Shown here: in pieces, positions 1 through 4,956 of the stretch
Layout: each line of letters begins with the position of its first letter
Position numbering within the stretch: position 1 is the first letter of the stretch
Assembly (NCBI GenBank): GCA_005884605.1
Contig: VBBE01000070.1
Span: 1 to 8,650, forward strand
Origin: Candidatus Bathyarchaeota archaeon
GTDB lineage: Archaea; Thermoproteota; Bathyarchaeia; 40CM-2-53-6
Length of the DNA: 8,650 nucleotides
Reading direction: 5' to 3'
The notes under the pieces: model-generated
What the model was told of the DNA's origin: nothing
Database searches by the model: none
What the model saw: only the letters and a program-made list of their open reading frames with translations
Position numbers and translations under genes: made by a program

Positions 1-20
1 TCACAGGGTCAATCGTGACG

Positions 21-30
21 TATAGGTTTA
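21..30 (+). promoter_or_regulatory. TATA-like box upstream of first methyltransferase
   Basis: The sequence tataggttta is the only AT-rich, TATA-like element upstream of the first methyltransferase. A start site about 25 bp downstream would fall near position 50, inside the palindrome at 42-54. The reverse strand of the same element (ctatacg) could also serve a gene leaving the window to the left. Inference from spacing only. Confidence 0.3.
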
Positions 31-41
31 GCAGATGATCT

Positions 42-54
42 ATGGAACTTCCAT
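42..54. repeat. 13-bp palindrome at predicted transcription start, possible operator
   Basis: ATGGAACTTCCAT is a perfect inverted repeat (6-bp arms, 1-bp centre). It lies about 25 bp downstream of the TATA-like element, where a repressor would block initiation. The placement resembles the operators near 2979 and 3028, but the sequence differs, so a different regulator would be involved. It could also be a chance palindrome. Confidence 0.3.
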
Positions 55-59
55 GCTAG

Positions 60-164
60 TGCATAACGGAAATTGATCCATCACAAGGGCGGGGTAGGCA
101 GATAACGATAACCGTTTCGGATCCGAGGGAACTCGATTCTGCCTGGTTTCGGCAGTATGCAGAA
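60..164 (+). other. Coding-like upstream extension of the first methyltransferase without a standard start
   Basis: The reading frame of the methyltransferase stays open upstream of its GTG at 165 back to a TAG at 57-59. The 35 codons read as plausible protein, including DPRELDSAWFRQY leading into the helix that normally precedes motif I of class I methyltransferases. No ATG, GTG or TTG occurs in this stretch; only ATA codons (63, 102, 108) are available. An in-frame ATG at 42 is separated from it by the TAG. The true N-terminus may therefore lie here through an ATA start, stop readthrough, a frameshift from the ATG at 53, or a sequence error. Confidence 0.45.
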
Positions 165-863
165 GTGGCGAGAAACATTGCCAGGATGTTACCTAAGAAG
201 GCGGGGGTCCTGGTTGAGGTGGGCTCTGGGGAGGGACAGCTCACGGTCCCATTTGCCGACTTGGTACCGCGGTACAAGATCATTGCTTTGGACAGGTTCA
301 AAGGAGCTTATTCAGGAAATGAGGCAGGTTTGCTATCTACGATAGTAAGGAATGGATTGAACGCGAGAATTTCAGTTGTGGTAAGCGACTACAATGCTTG
401 GCTGACCTGCCAACGGGGTTCCAAGTACGACGGAGTAATCTCCAGCGAGTTTCTTCCTGAAATAACATCGAAAAGAATGGAGCACTTCTTCGCCCAGTGT
501 CACCGAGTAACAAAACCCGGAGGATTCACTGTTCACTCATTCTTGTCTCCTGAACCAGGGAATGCTAGGCAGAAGCGGCTAATCGAGGCTGACAGTAATA
601 CTAAATGGACTAAGACTCCATCATTGGAATGGTTCTCTCCGTCTCCAGGAATCGTTGTAGACTACCTGAGGTCTGCTGGATTCAGAAGGCTGCGACAGAT
701 TCGGTTGAAGAGTGGCCTAGTGATTCGTTCGAAGGCCGCGAGGCAGCTTCTCAAAGACTGGGACATAAGACGATCCTACTGGAAACTCCACAGTGGGAAC
801 TTAGAGTTGGACGGGTTAGAAATTCCGGACTGGATTATTGTAGGCGGGATCAAGCAGCCTTGA
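165..863 (+). CDS. Class I SAM-dependent methyltransferase, substrate unknown
   Basis: A Rossmann-fold methyltransferase of 232 residues from the GTG used here. Motif I is VEVGSGEGQL (residues 17-26), which binds SAM. The acidic motif II residue is D43 in IIALDRF, and an aspartate follows in VVVSDY near residue 74. RVTKPGGFTVHSFLS near 136-150 is the usual post-motif III strand. The C-terminal third is basic (DYLRSAGFRRLRQIRLKSG), which could suit an RNA or other anionic substrate, but the target cannot be named. With the GTG start only 16 residues precede motif I, short for the family, and the upstream frame looks coding, so the annotated start is probably too late. The next methyltransferase follows after 62 bp with no evident promoter, so the two are probably cotranscribed. 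Confidence 0.8.
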   Translation: MARNIARMLPKKAGVLVEVGSGEGQLTVPFADLVPRYKIIALDRFKGAYSGNEAGLLSTIVRNGLNARISVVVSDYNAWLTCQRGSKYDGVISSEFLPEITSKRMEHFFAQCHRVTKPGGFTVHSFLSPEPGNARQKRLIEADSNTKWTKTPSLEWFSPSPGIVVDYLRSAGFRRLRQIRLKSGLVIRSKAARQLLKDWDIRRSYWKLHSGNLELDGLEIPDWIIVGGIKQP

Positions 864-914
864 GGCTCTGTCCCGAAGCTTGCGAATTTCCGACAATGCG
901 ATTTCTTCTTTCCA

Positions 915-919
915 GAGGA
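915..919 (+). promoter_or_regulatory. Shine-Dalgarno deciding the TTG start of the second methyltransferase
   Basis: GAGGA lies 6 bp before the TTG at 926. The codon just before that TTG in the same frame is a TGA stop (923-925), so TTG is the first possible start. The nearby ATG at 922 is in a different frame that does not give the methyltransferase. Confidence 0.6.
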
Positions 920-925
920 TTATGA

Positions 926-1687
926 TTGGCAGTTTCTTTCGACCGTGTAGCCGGCATTTACGATGCCACGAGATGGTCCGGCGTTCCACCTGAGATAATG
1001 AAGAAGCTCTTGGACACGATGAAAGAACTGTTCGCTGGCTGTAGAGCAATTCTCGATGTCGGGATTGGGACGGGCCGCTTTGCAGAGTACTTCAATGATT
1101 CAGGATTCAATATTGTGGGTGTTGACGTGTCACTATCCATGATGGCCAAGGCTAGGGAGAAGAGGCTCCGAGACCTGGTCCAAGCTGATGCCCACCACTT
1201 GCCTTTCCGAGATAGGGTCTTTGATGGTGCGATCATGATTCATGTGCTACATCTTGTTCGCGATTGGGTTCAGGTAGTTGGCGAAGTAGGGCGAGTGACG
1301 AGGAAGGTAATAGTCGCAGAGGTTGAGGGCGGGGAAGGGTTCAGCCCGAGACAGAGATATCTGGAGCTAAGGCAGGAGATGGGTTACCCTCTGGATCGAT
1401 TCAATGACGGCGAGGCCGGGCTCCGCCGAGTGGTACCTCCCGCGATTATCAAACTGGTGGGCAACTACTGGACAGAAGTTGATGTTCACGAAGAGATAGA
1501 CTCCTTTGACAAAAGGAAATCTTCAGTGTCTTGGGGCATTCCTACAGAGGTCAACAATCGCATCATTCAACGGCTTCATTCCGAGAATCCGGAGAAGACA
1601 ATTCGTCGTCGAGAAATTGTGGAGGTCGTTGGCTGGGACTCGGCTCAACTTCGAAACCTTACTACTAGAGGATCTTCATCAAATTAG
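926..1687 (+). CDS. UbiE-like class I SAM-dependent methyltransferase
   Basis: A 253-residue methyltransferase of the Methyltransf_11/UbiE-like type. The N-terminal FDRVAGIYDATR (residues 5-16) is the typical lead-in. Motif I is ILDVGIGTGR (42-51), followed by the acidic D67 in NIVGVDVS. VQADAHHLPF near 85-94 is the ADA-type motif, and FDGAIMIHVLHLV near 100-112 is motif IV/V. The C-terminal 100 residues are not recognisable and presumably set substrate specificity. Relatives act on quinones, sterols or other small molecules, but none can be assigned here. Translation starts at TTG 926 behind a GAGGA Shine-Dalgarno. It follows the first methyltransferase by 62 bp and probably shares its transcript. 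Its TAG stop overlaps the TAA stop of the convergent aldo/keto reductase. Confidence 0.87.
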   Translation: MAVSFDRVAGIYDATRWSGVPPEIMKKLLDTMKELFAGCRAILDVGIGTGRFAEYFNDSGFNIVGVDVSLSMMAKAREKRLRDLVQADAHHLPFRDRVFDGAIMIHVLHLVRDWVQVVGEVGRVTRKVIVAEVEGGEGFSPRQRYLELRQEMGYPLDRFNDGEAGLRRVVPPAIIKLVGNYWTEVDVHEEIDSFDKRKSSVSWGIPTEVNNRIIQRLHSENPEKTIRRREIVEVVGWDSAQLRNLTTRGSSSN

Positions 1688-2670
1688 CTTGCCTGCTCGG
1701 GAACGGGTAGCGGACCAATTATTCGATGGGGCTTGTAGGGTTCTTCCAGCCTTTTCATGTCATCTGGCGAGAGCTTGACTTCGAGCGAGCTGACAGCATC
1801 CTCCAAATGCTCAACTTTAGTTGCTCCGATTATTGGAGCGCAGACCCCTTTGTGGAGTAGCCAAGCCAGAGCAATTTGAGATACGGTCACACCTTTCTCC
1901 TTTGCAATCTCCTCGGCGCGCTCGACTACGTCGAAGTCTTCTGGTTTGAAGAATCTTTCAGCAAAGTACTTGTCAGACCGGTATCTAGCAGTGTCTACCT
2001 TTCCTCCACGCTTGTATCTGCCAGTTAGGAAGCCGCGGGCTAAGGGGCTCCATGGGATCAGAGCTATTCCTTGGTCCTTGCAGAATGGTATCATCTCTCG
2101 TTCCTCTTCGCGATAGCAGAGGTTGTAGTGGTTCTGCATAGAGACAAAACGCGCAATTCCCAGAAGGTCGCTAACGGCAAGCGCCTTGGCGAACTGCCAG
2201 GCGAACATGCTTGAAGTGCCTATGTAATTGACAGAGCCCTGCCGGACCAAATCGTTGAGAGTGAGAAGTGTTTCTTCTACCGGGGTCGAGTAGTCCCAGC
2301 GGTGAGTCTGGTAGAGGTCGATTCTATCGGATCGGAGTCGCTTGAGAGATTTCTTGACTTGACCCATGATGTGGTATCTTGAGAGGCCTTCACTGTTAGG
2401 TCCCTCGCCAACCTTCAATCTGACCTTTGTAGCAATCACCACATCATCCCGGTGGTCTTTGAGAAGCTCGCCGACGATTTCCTCGGACCTTCCATTCGAG
2501 TAAACGTTCGCAGTGTCGTAGAAGTTCACGCCAAGGTCAATAGCACGTTTCACTATCGGCTTCGCCTTATCGATCTCAACCATCCATTCTTCAGAATTAC
2601 CAAAAGACATGGTTCCGAGACAGATGCGGGAGACCTGCAGTCCAGTGAGACCTAATTGGGAATACTGCAT
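1684..2670 (-). CDS. Aldo/keto reductase (NAD(P)H-dependent oxidoreductase)
   Basis: A full-length 328-residue member of the aldo/keto reductase superfamily, a (beta/alpha)8 barrel that reduces aldehydes and ketones with NAD(P)H. The catalytic tetrad is intact: D52 and Y57 in FYDTANVY, K82 in IATKV, and H123 in LYQTHRWD. The cofactor-binding C-terminal part is present, with IPWSPLARGFLTGRY and IIGATKVEHLEDAVSSL. The overall pattern matches the COG0667 group (YajO/YhdN and Kv-beta-like proteins); the physiological substrate is unknown. The ATG start is supported by a short AGGA about 4 bp upstream (2675-2678) and a TATA-like element 35-45 bp upstream. It lies downstream of, and on the same strand as, a cysteine-rich peptide gene and divergent from an HxlR regulator, a pairing often seen for carbonyl or quinone stress reductases. 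Control by that regulator is inferred from a GTAACT half-site at its promoter. Confidence 0.93.
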   Translation of the reverse strand: MQYSQLGLTGLQVSRICLGTMSFGNSEEWMVEIDKAKPIVKRAIDLGVNFYDTANVYSNGRSEEIVGELLKDHRDDVVIATKVRLKVGEGPNSEGLSRYHIMGQVKKSLKRLRSDRIDLYQTHRWDYSTPVEETLLTLNDLVRQGSVNYIGTSSMFAWQFAKALAVSDLLGIARFVSMQNHYNLCYREEEREMIPFCKDQGIALIPWSPLARGFLTGRYKRGGKVDTARYRSDKYFAERFFKPEDFDVVERAEEIAKEKGVTVSQIALAWLLHKGVCAPIIGATKVEHLEDAVSSLEVKLSPDDMKRLEEPYKPHRIIGPLPVPEQAS

Positions 2671-2705
2671 TGAGTCCTATCGAAAGCGGTCGAGTCGATT
2701 CCCCC

Positions 2706-2718
2706 GTTTAAGAGTTAC
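2706..2718 (-). promoter_or_regulatory. Putative reductase promoter with GTAACT half-site
   Basis: On the - strand this reads GTAACTCTTAAAC. The CTTAAA part is TATA-like and sits about 40 bp before the reductase ATG, predicting a short leader of roughly 15 bases. The directly adjoining GTAACT equals one arm of the two full palindromes near the HxlR gene; the second arm is not conserved. I infer a weak or half operator linking the reductase to the same regulator. Confidence 0.4.
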
Positions 2719-2742
2719 ATGGATCTTCCCCTTGGAATCTTC

Positions 2743-2749
2743 AAAAAAA
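2743..2749 (-). terminator. T7 tract, probable archaeal terminator
   Basis: Seven consecutive T on the - strand lie between the cysteine-rich peptide gene and the reductase, upstream of the reductase promoter. Archaeal polymerase terminates at oligo-T runs without a hairpin. This suggests the peptide transcript can end before the reductase, which then uses its own promoter. Confidence 0.4.
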
Positions 2750-2759
2750 TGGGTAAGCA

Positions 2760-2846
2760 TCAGCCTTGGACAACCCCTAGATCGCCGGTTGGATTCTTGG
2801 TCACGACCAGAGTCGTTTTGTAGCAATTCACTGTCTCGTTCGTCAA
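2760..2846 (-). CDS. Possible 28-residue hypothetical peptide
   Basis: A TTG-started frame of 28 codons lies between the cysteine-rich peptide and the reductase, on their strand. The translation is moderately protein-like, with a beta-type run (TTLVVTKN) and one Cys. It ends 11 bp before the T7 tract. There is no clear Shine-Dalgarno, no recognisable family and no repeat of the cysteine motif, so it may be chance. The rest of 2671-2869 holds the reductase promoter and T-tract and nothing else that I recognise. Confidence 0.17.
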   Translation of the reverse strand: MTNETVNCYKTTLVVTKNPTGDLGVVQG

Positions 2847-2869
2847 GATTACAACCAGCCTTTCTAGGC

Positions 2870-2956
2870 TCAGTTCTTTGTGATCTTCTGGCTTGATTGC
2901 TCGCTAGAGCAGCATCCTGGACCACAGCATCCGCATCCGGGTCCGCAACAACTCAT
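2870..2956 (-). CDS. Cysteine-rich 28-residue peptide, metallothionein-like composition
   Basis: A small gene with ATG at 2956 and TGA at 2870-2872. The N-terminal half is two near-identical units, CCGPGCG and CCGPGCC, giving Cys at 3, 4, 8, 10, 11, 15 and 16, with only Ser, Gly and Pro between them. The tail is polar (SSEQSSQK and on) and ends in Asn. A perfect GAGGTGA Shine-Dalgarno lies 8 bp before the ATG, and the palindromic operator lies just upstream of that, so this is very unlikely to be random. No signal peptide is visible, so it should be cytosolic. Known short Cys-rich peptides bind soft metals (Cu, Zn, Cd, Hg), buffer thiols or carry Fe-S clusters; which applies here is inference. 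It is divergent from an HxlR regulator whose own N-terminus is Cys-rich, and followed by a reductase. It may be missed by gene finders because of its length. Confidence 0.72.
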   Translation of the reverse strand: MSCCGPGCGCCGPGCCSSEQSSQKITKN

Positions 2957-2964
2957 TTATCGCT

Positions 2965-2971
2965 TCACCTC
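2965..2971 (-). promoter_or_regulatory. Shine-Dalgarno of the cysteine-rich peptide
   Basis: On the - strand this reads GAGGTGA, a perfect complement to the 3' end of archaeal 16S rRNA (AGGAGGTGATC register). The spacing to the ATG at 2956 is 8 bases. It is the best ribosome binding site in the window and is the main support for the peptide being translated. Confidence 0.75.
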
Positions 2972-2972
2972 A

Positions 2973-2985
2973 GTAACTGAGTTAC
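2973..2985. promoter_or_regulatory. Operator 1, palindrome GTAACTGAGTTAC
   Basis: A perfect inverted repeat of 6-bp arms around one G. Together with the preceding A it matches operator 2 in 13 of 14 positions. It lies about 20 bp on the peptide side of the TATA-like box, where transcription towards the cysteine-rich peptide should start. Most likely a binding site for the HxlR dimer encoded next to it (inference). Confidence 0.65.
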
Positions 2986-2995
2986 CAAAGTGAAG

Positions 2996-3002
2996 TATTT
3001 AA
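2996..3002. promoter_or_regulatory. Shared TATA-like box between divergent genes
   Basis: TATTTAA (TTAAATA on the other strand) lies midway between the two operators. Upstream of it on the + strand is a purine- and A-rich CAAAGTGAAG, suitable as a BRE for the HxlR gene. About 25 bp away on either side lie operator 2 and operator 1, so one box could drive both directions. The - strand BRE is GC-rich, so use in that direction is less certain. Confidence 0.5.
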
Positions 3003-3021
3003 CCGGGCAGGTTCCCATAGA

Positions 3022-3034
3022 GTAACTGGGTTAC
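3022..3034. promoter_or_regulatory. Operator 2, palindrome GTAACTGGGTTAC
   Basis: An inverted repeat with 5-bp perfect arms around TGG, a one-base variant of operator 1, 49 bp away centre to centre. It covers the predicted transcription start of the HxlR gene and ends 3 bp before its ATG, a placement typical of negative autoregulation. Confidence 0.65.
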
Positions 3035-3037
3035 GGA

Positions 3038-3391
3038 ATGGTTAGACGAAAGGAAGGAGAACCATGTTGCATCTGTCCATGCCCGTGCGAGGGGCTCGTA
3101 GACGTTATCGGGAAGAAATGGGTCCTTTGCTCTCTAGCTCAACTTGGAAACGAGGGAACGCTGCGGTTCAATCAGCTGGCTCAGAAGCTTCCAGGCATAA
3201 GCGCGAAGACCCTGAGCGATGTGTTGAAAGACCTACAACGAAACGGACTTGTGAAACGCGTAGCTTACCAGGAGATTCCTCCTAGGGTGGAATATTTTCT
3301 GACCCGGGAGGGAAGAGAGTTGACTATGCTTGTGGCACCCCTGATGGTTTGGGCTGACAGTAAGACCGGACTGATTCAGTTGGACGCCTAG
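3038..3391 (+). CDS. HxlR/DUF24-family transcriptional regulator with Cys-rich N-terminus
   Basis: A 117-residue winged helix-turn-helix protein of the HxlR (DUF24) family, usual length. The signature is clear: DVIGKKWVLCSLAQL (22-36), LRFNQLAQKLPGISAKTLSDVLKDLQRNGLVKR for the recognition helix region, and the wing around PPRVEYFLTREGREL. Family members (YodB, HypR, QorR) bind palindromes as dimers and sense electrophiles or oxidants through a conserved Cys before the DVIG motif; that residue aligns with C15. This protein also has C10, C11, C13 and C17 in the segment CCICPCPC, plus C31, which suggests metal or cluster binding or multi-thiol redox sensing. The two palindromes at its promoter imply autoregulation. 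It is divergent from a Cys-rich peptide and the reductase, its likely targets. The stop lies 1 bp from the stop of the convergent ftcD-like gene. Confidence 0.9.
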   Translation: MVRRKEGEPCCICPCPCEGLVDVIGKKWVLCSLAQLGNEGTLRFNQLAQKLPGISAKTLSDVLKDLQRNGLVKRVAYQEIPPRVEYFLTREGRELTMLVAPLMVWADSKTGLIQLDA

Positions 3392-3392
3392 G

Positions 3393-4922
3393 CTACTTCT
3401 TGCTGGAACGAGACGCAACAAGTTCTTGGATTCGTTGCTCCAATTGTAGTCCCTCTTTTCTGAGCTCGGAAACACGCAAATGTGTCTTGATTACGAAGTG
3501 TTGGTCGTCGAGGGTGTCTAGGTTGATCAGCACGTTGCTGGCAGCTCCTTCCATGGCAGCTCGCGCCGCGGCCACGGACGTCGTAACGTCAGAGAGCGCA
3601 TTAGTCACGCCGTATTTCGCGACCTCTTCCGCAAGGCGTAGAACTTGGACAGAAGAGTCAAGCGTTCGTAAGGGCACCTCAGCTGCTTTGGCGGTAGCTT
3701 CTTGAATCGTTTTTCTCCGAGCATCCGGCTTGTCTTTGGGCAACTTGAACGCCTGCATGACGCCATCAAAGGATTCAGCGTCCTCGACAACCAGTCCCAG
3801 GAACCTCTGGCGAAGTTCCTCTCCTTTCCTAACAGCGTCTTGTAGCTGGTCTCTATCCTGCGCGACATCTTTCTTGGATAGTGTTATTCTCCCAACCATG
3901 CAGACCAGTCCAGCGGCTAGTGAACCAACGTAGGCGGAGACGCTTCCTCCCCCAGGGGTCGCCTTTTTGGATGCGACTTCCTCAGAAAATGTCGAGAGGC
4001 TCATGTCTGTAAGGCTTGATGGGCTGGACGTGAAAAGCCGCTTCTCGAGAACTTGTTCGCGGCTGAAATTCTCGAGTTTGAGATAGAACTCGGCTGAATC
4101 AACTAGAGCATCCATTGGGACGAGTCCTACGATCTCGCTGCCAACAACTGGGACCCCATATCTCTCCGCGAAGAGCTCGACCAGTTCTTCGGCTTTGAAG
4201 AGCTGGCTCTTGTGATAATCGGTCATGTTCATTGAGACTTGTACAATTCCCCGTTCTTTCAGTTCGAAGCCAAGGGCCTTGACGTAGGCTAGCCCGCCGT
4301 CCTTGGCCCGAAGCTGGTGAGCGATCTTCTTCGCGATCGCGAGGTCGTTTGTCCCAAGGTTAACGTTGTAGGCGATCAGTATTTCCCGCGCGCCAACAGC
4401 AGTGGCTCCTGCCGTGGGGTGGATCTTTTCCGGACCGAAATCAGGCTTCTTGGCCGGGTCTCTGCCTATCTTATCGCGGAGTCCCTCGAATTCGCCTGCT
4501 CGCACATCTGCGAGGTTTCGTCTCTCAGGCGTCGAAGCAGCTTCCTCATAGAGGAAGACTGGAACGTGAAATCGCTCTGCGAACTCTCTGCCGAAATCCT
4601 TCGCTAGAGTTACACAGTCGTCCATGGTTGCTCCAGACAAGGGTACGAACGGGACAACGTCCACCGCGCCCATGCGAGGATGTTCGCCCTCGTGTTTGTT
4701 GAGGTCAATGAGTTCAATGGCCTTTGCTGATGCGGCAAGCGCGGCTTGTCTTACAGGACCGGGTTCACCAACGAAGCTTATCACTGAACGATTGTGGTCC
4801 GGGTTCGATTCTACGTCCAGAAGGGTGACGCCGGGCGTTGATCTGATCACATCTGCGATTGAGTCAATTACGTCTCTTCTTCGTCCTTCGCTGAAGTTTG
4901 GCACGCACTCTATGAGCTTCAA
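3393..4922 (-). CDS. ftcD: Bifunctional glutamate formiminotransferase / formimidoyltetrahydrofolate cyclodeaminase
   Basis: A 509-residue fusion with both activities in the mammalian order. The formiminotransferase (about 1-300) transfers the formimino group between formiminoglutamate and tetrahydrofolate. It starts with LIECVPNFSEG (3-13), has H81 in GEHPRMGAVDVVP, the position of the catalytic His82 of pig FTCD, and continues through HPTAGATAVGAREILIAYNVNL (168-189) and VQVSMNM. The cyclodeaminase (about 305-495) has the ATPGGGS signature at 321-327 and the helical AVRKGEELRQRFL and NALSDVTTSVAAARAA segments; it makes 5,10-methenyl-THF and ammonia. It points to tetrahydrofolate-based one-carbon metabolism, perhaps from histidine or purine breakdown, although no hut genes are in the window. 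The start is TTG at 4922, placed by homology, 34 bp after the Nudix gene, so it is probably last in the operon. Confidence 0.94.
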   Translation of the reverse strand: MKLIECVPNFSEGRRRDVIDSIADVIRSTPGVTLLDVESNPDHNRSVISFVGEPGPVRQAALAASAKAIELIDLNKHEGEHPRMGAVDVVPFVPLSGATMDDCVTLAKDFGREFAERFHVPVFLYEEAASTPERRNLADVRAGEFEGLRDKIGRDPAKKPDFGPEKIHPTAGATAVGAREILIAYNVNLGTNDLAIAKKIAHQLRAKDGGLAYVKALGFELKERGIVQVSMNMTDYHKSQLFKAEELVELFAERYGVPVVGSEIVGLVPMDALVDSAEFYLKLENFSREQVLEKRLFTSSPSSLTDMSLSTFSEEVASKKATPGGGSVSAYVGSLAAGLVCMVGRITLSKKDVAQDRDQLQDAVRKGEELRQRFLGLVVEDAESFDGVMQAFKLPKDKPDARRKTIQEATAKAAEVPLRTLDSSVQVLRLAEEVAKYGVTNALSDVTTSVAAARAAMEGAASNVLINLDTLDDQHFVIKTHLRVSELRKEGLQLEQRIQELVASRSSKK

Positions 4923-4956
4923 TCTTCTCTCGCTCGTTCCGAGTCTGCTTTGGGTC

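Noticed and set aside
958..1236. 92-residue - strand frame
   Set aside because: It lies antisense within the second methyltransferase, whose motifs are unmistakable; Ser/Pro-rich shadow composition.
2677..2925. 82-residue - strand frame between the HxlR gene and the reductase
   Set aside because: It has no recognisable family, is rich in Arg, Ser and Asp without domain-like pattern, and overlaps in another frame the Cys-rich peptide, which has a much better ribosome binding site.
4801..4811. GGGTTCGATTC, resembling a tRNA T-loop
   Set aside because: It is inside the ftcD coding region over the conserved ESNPDHNRS segment, and there are no matching acceptor or anticodon stems around it.
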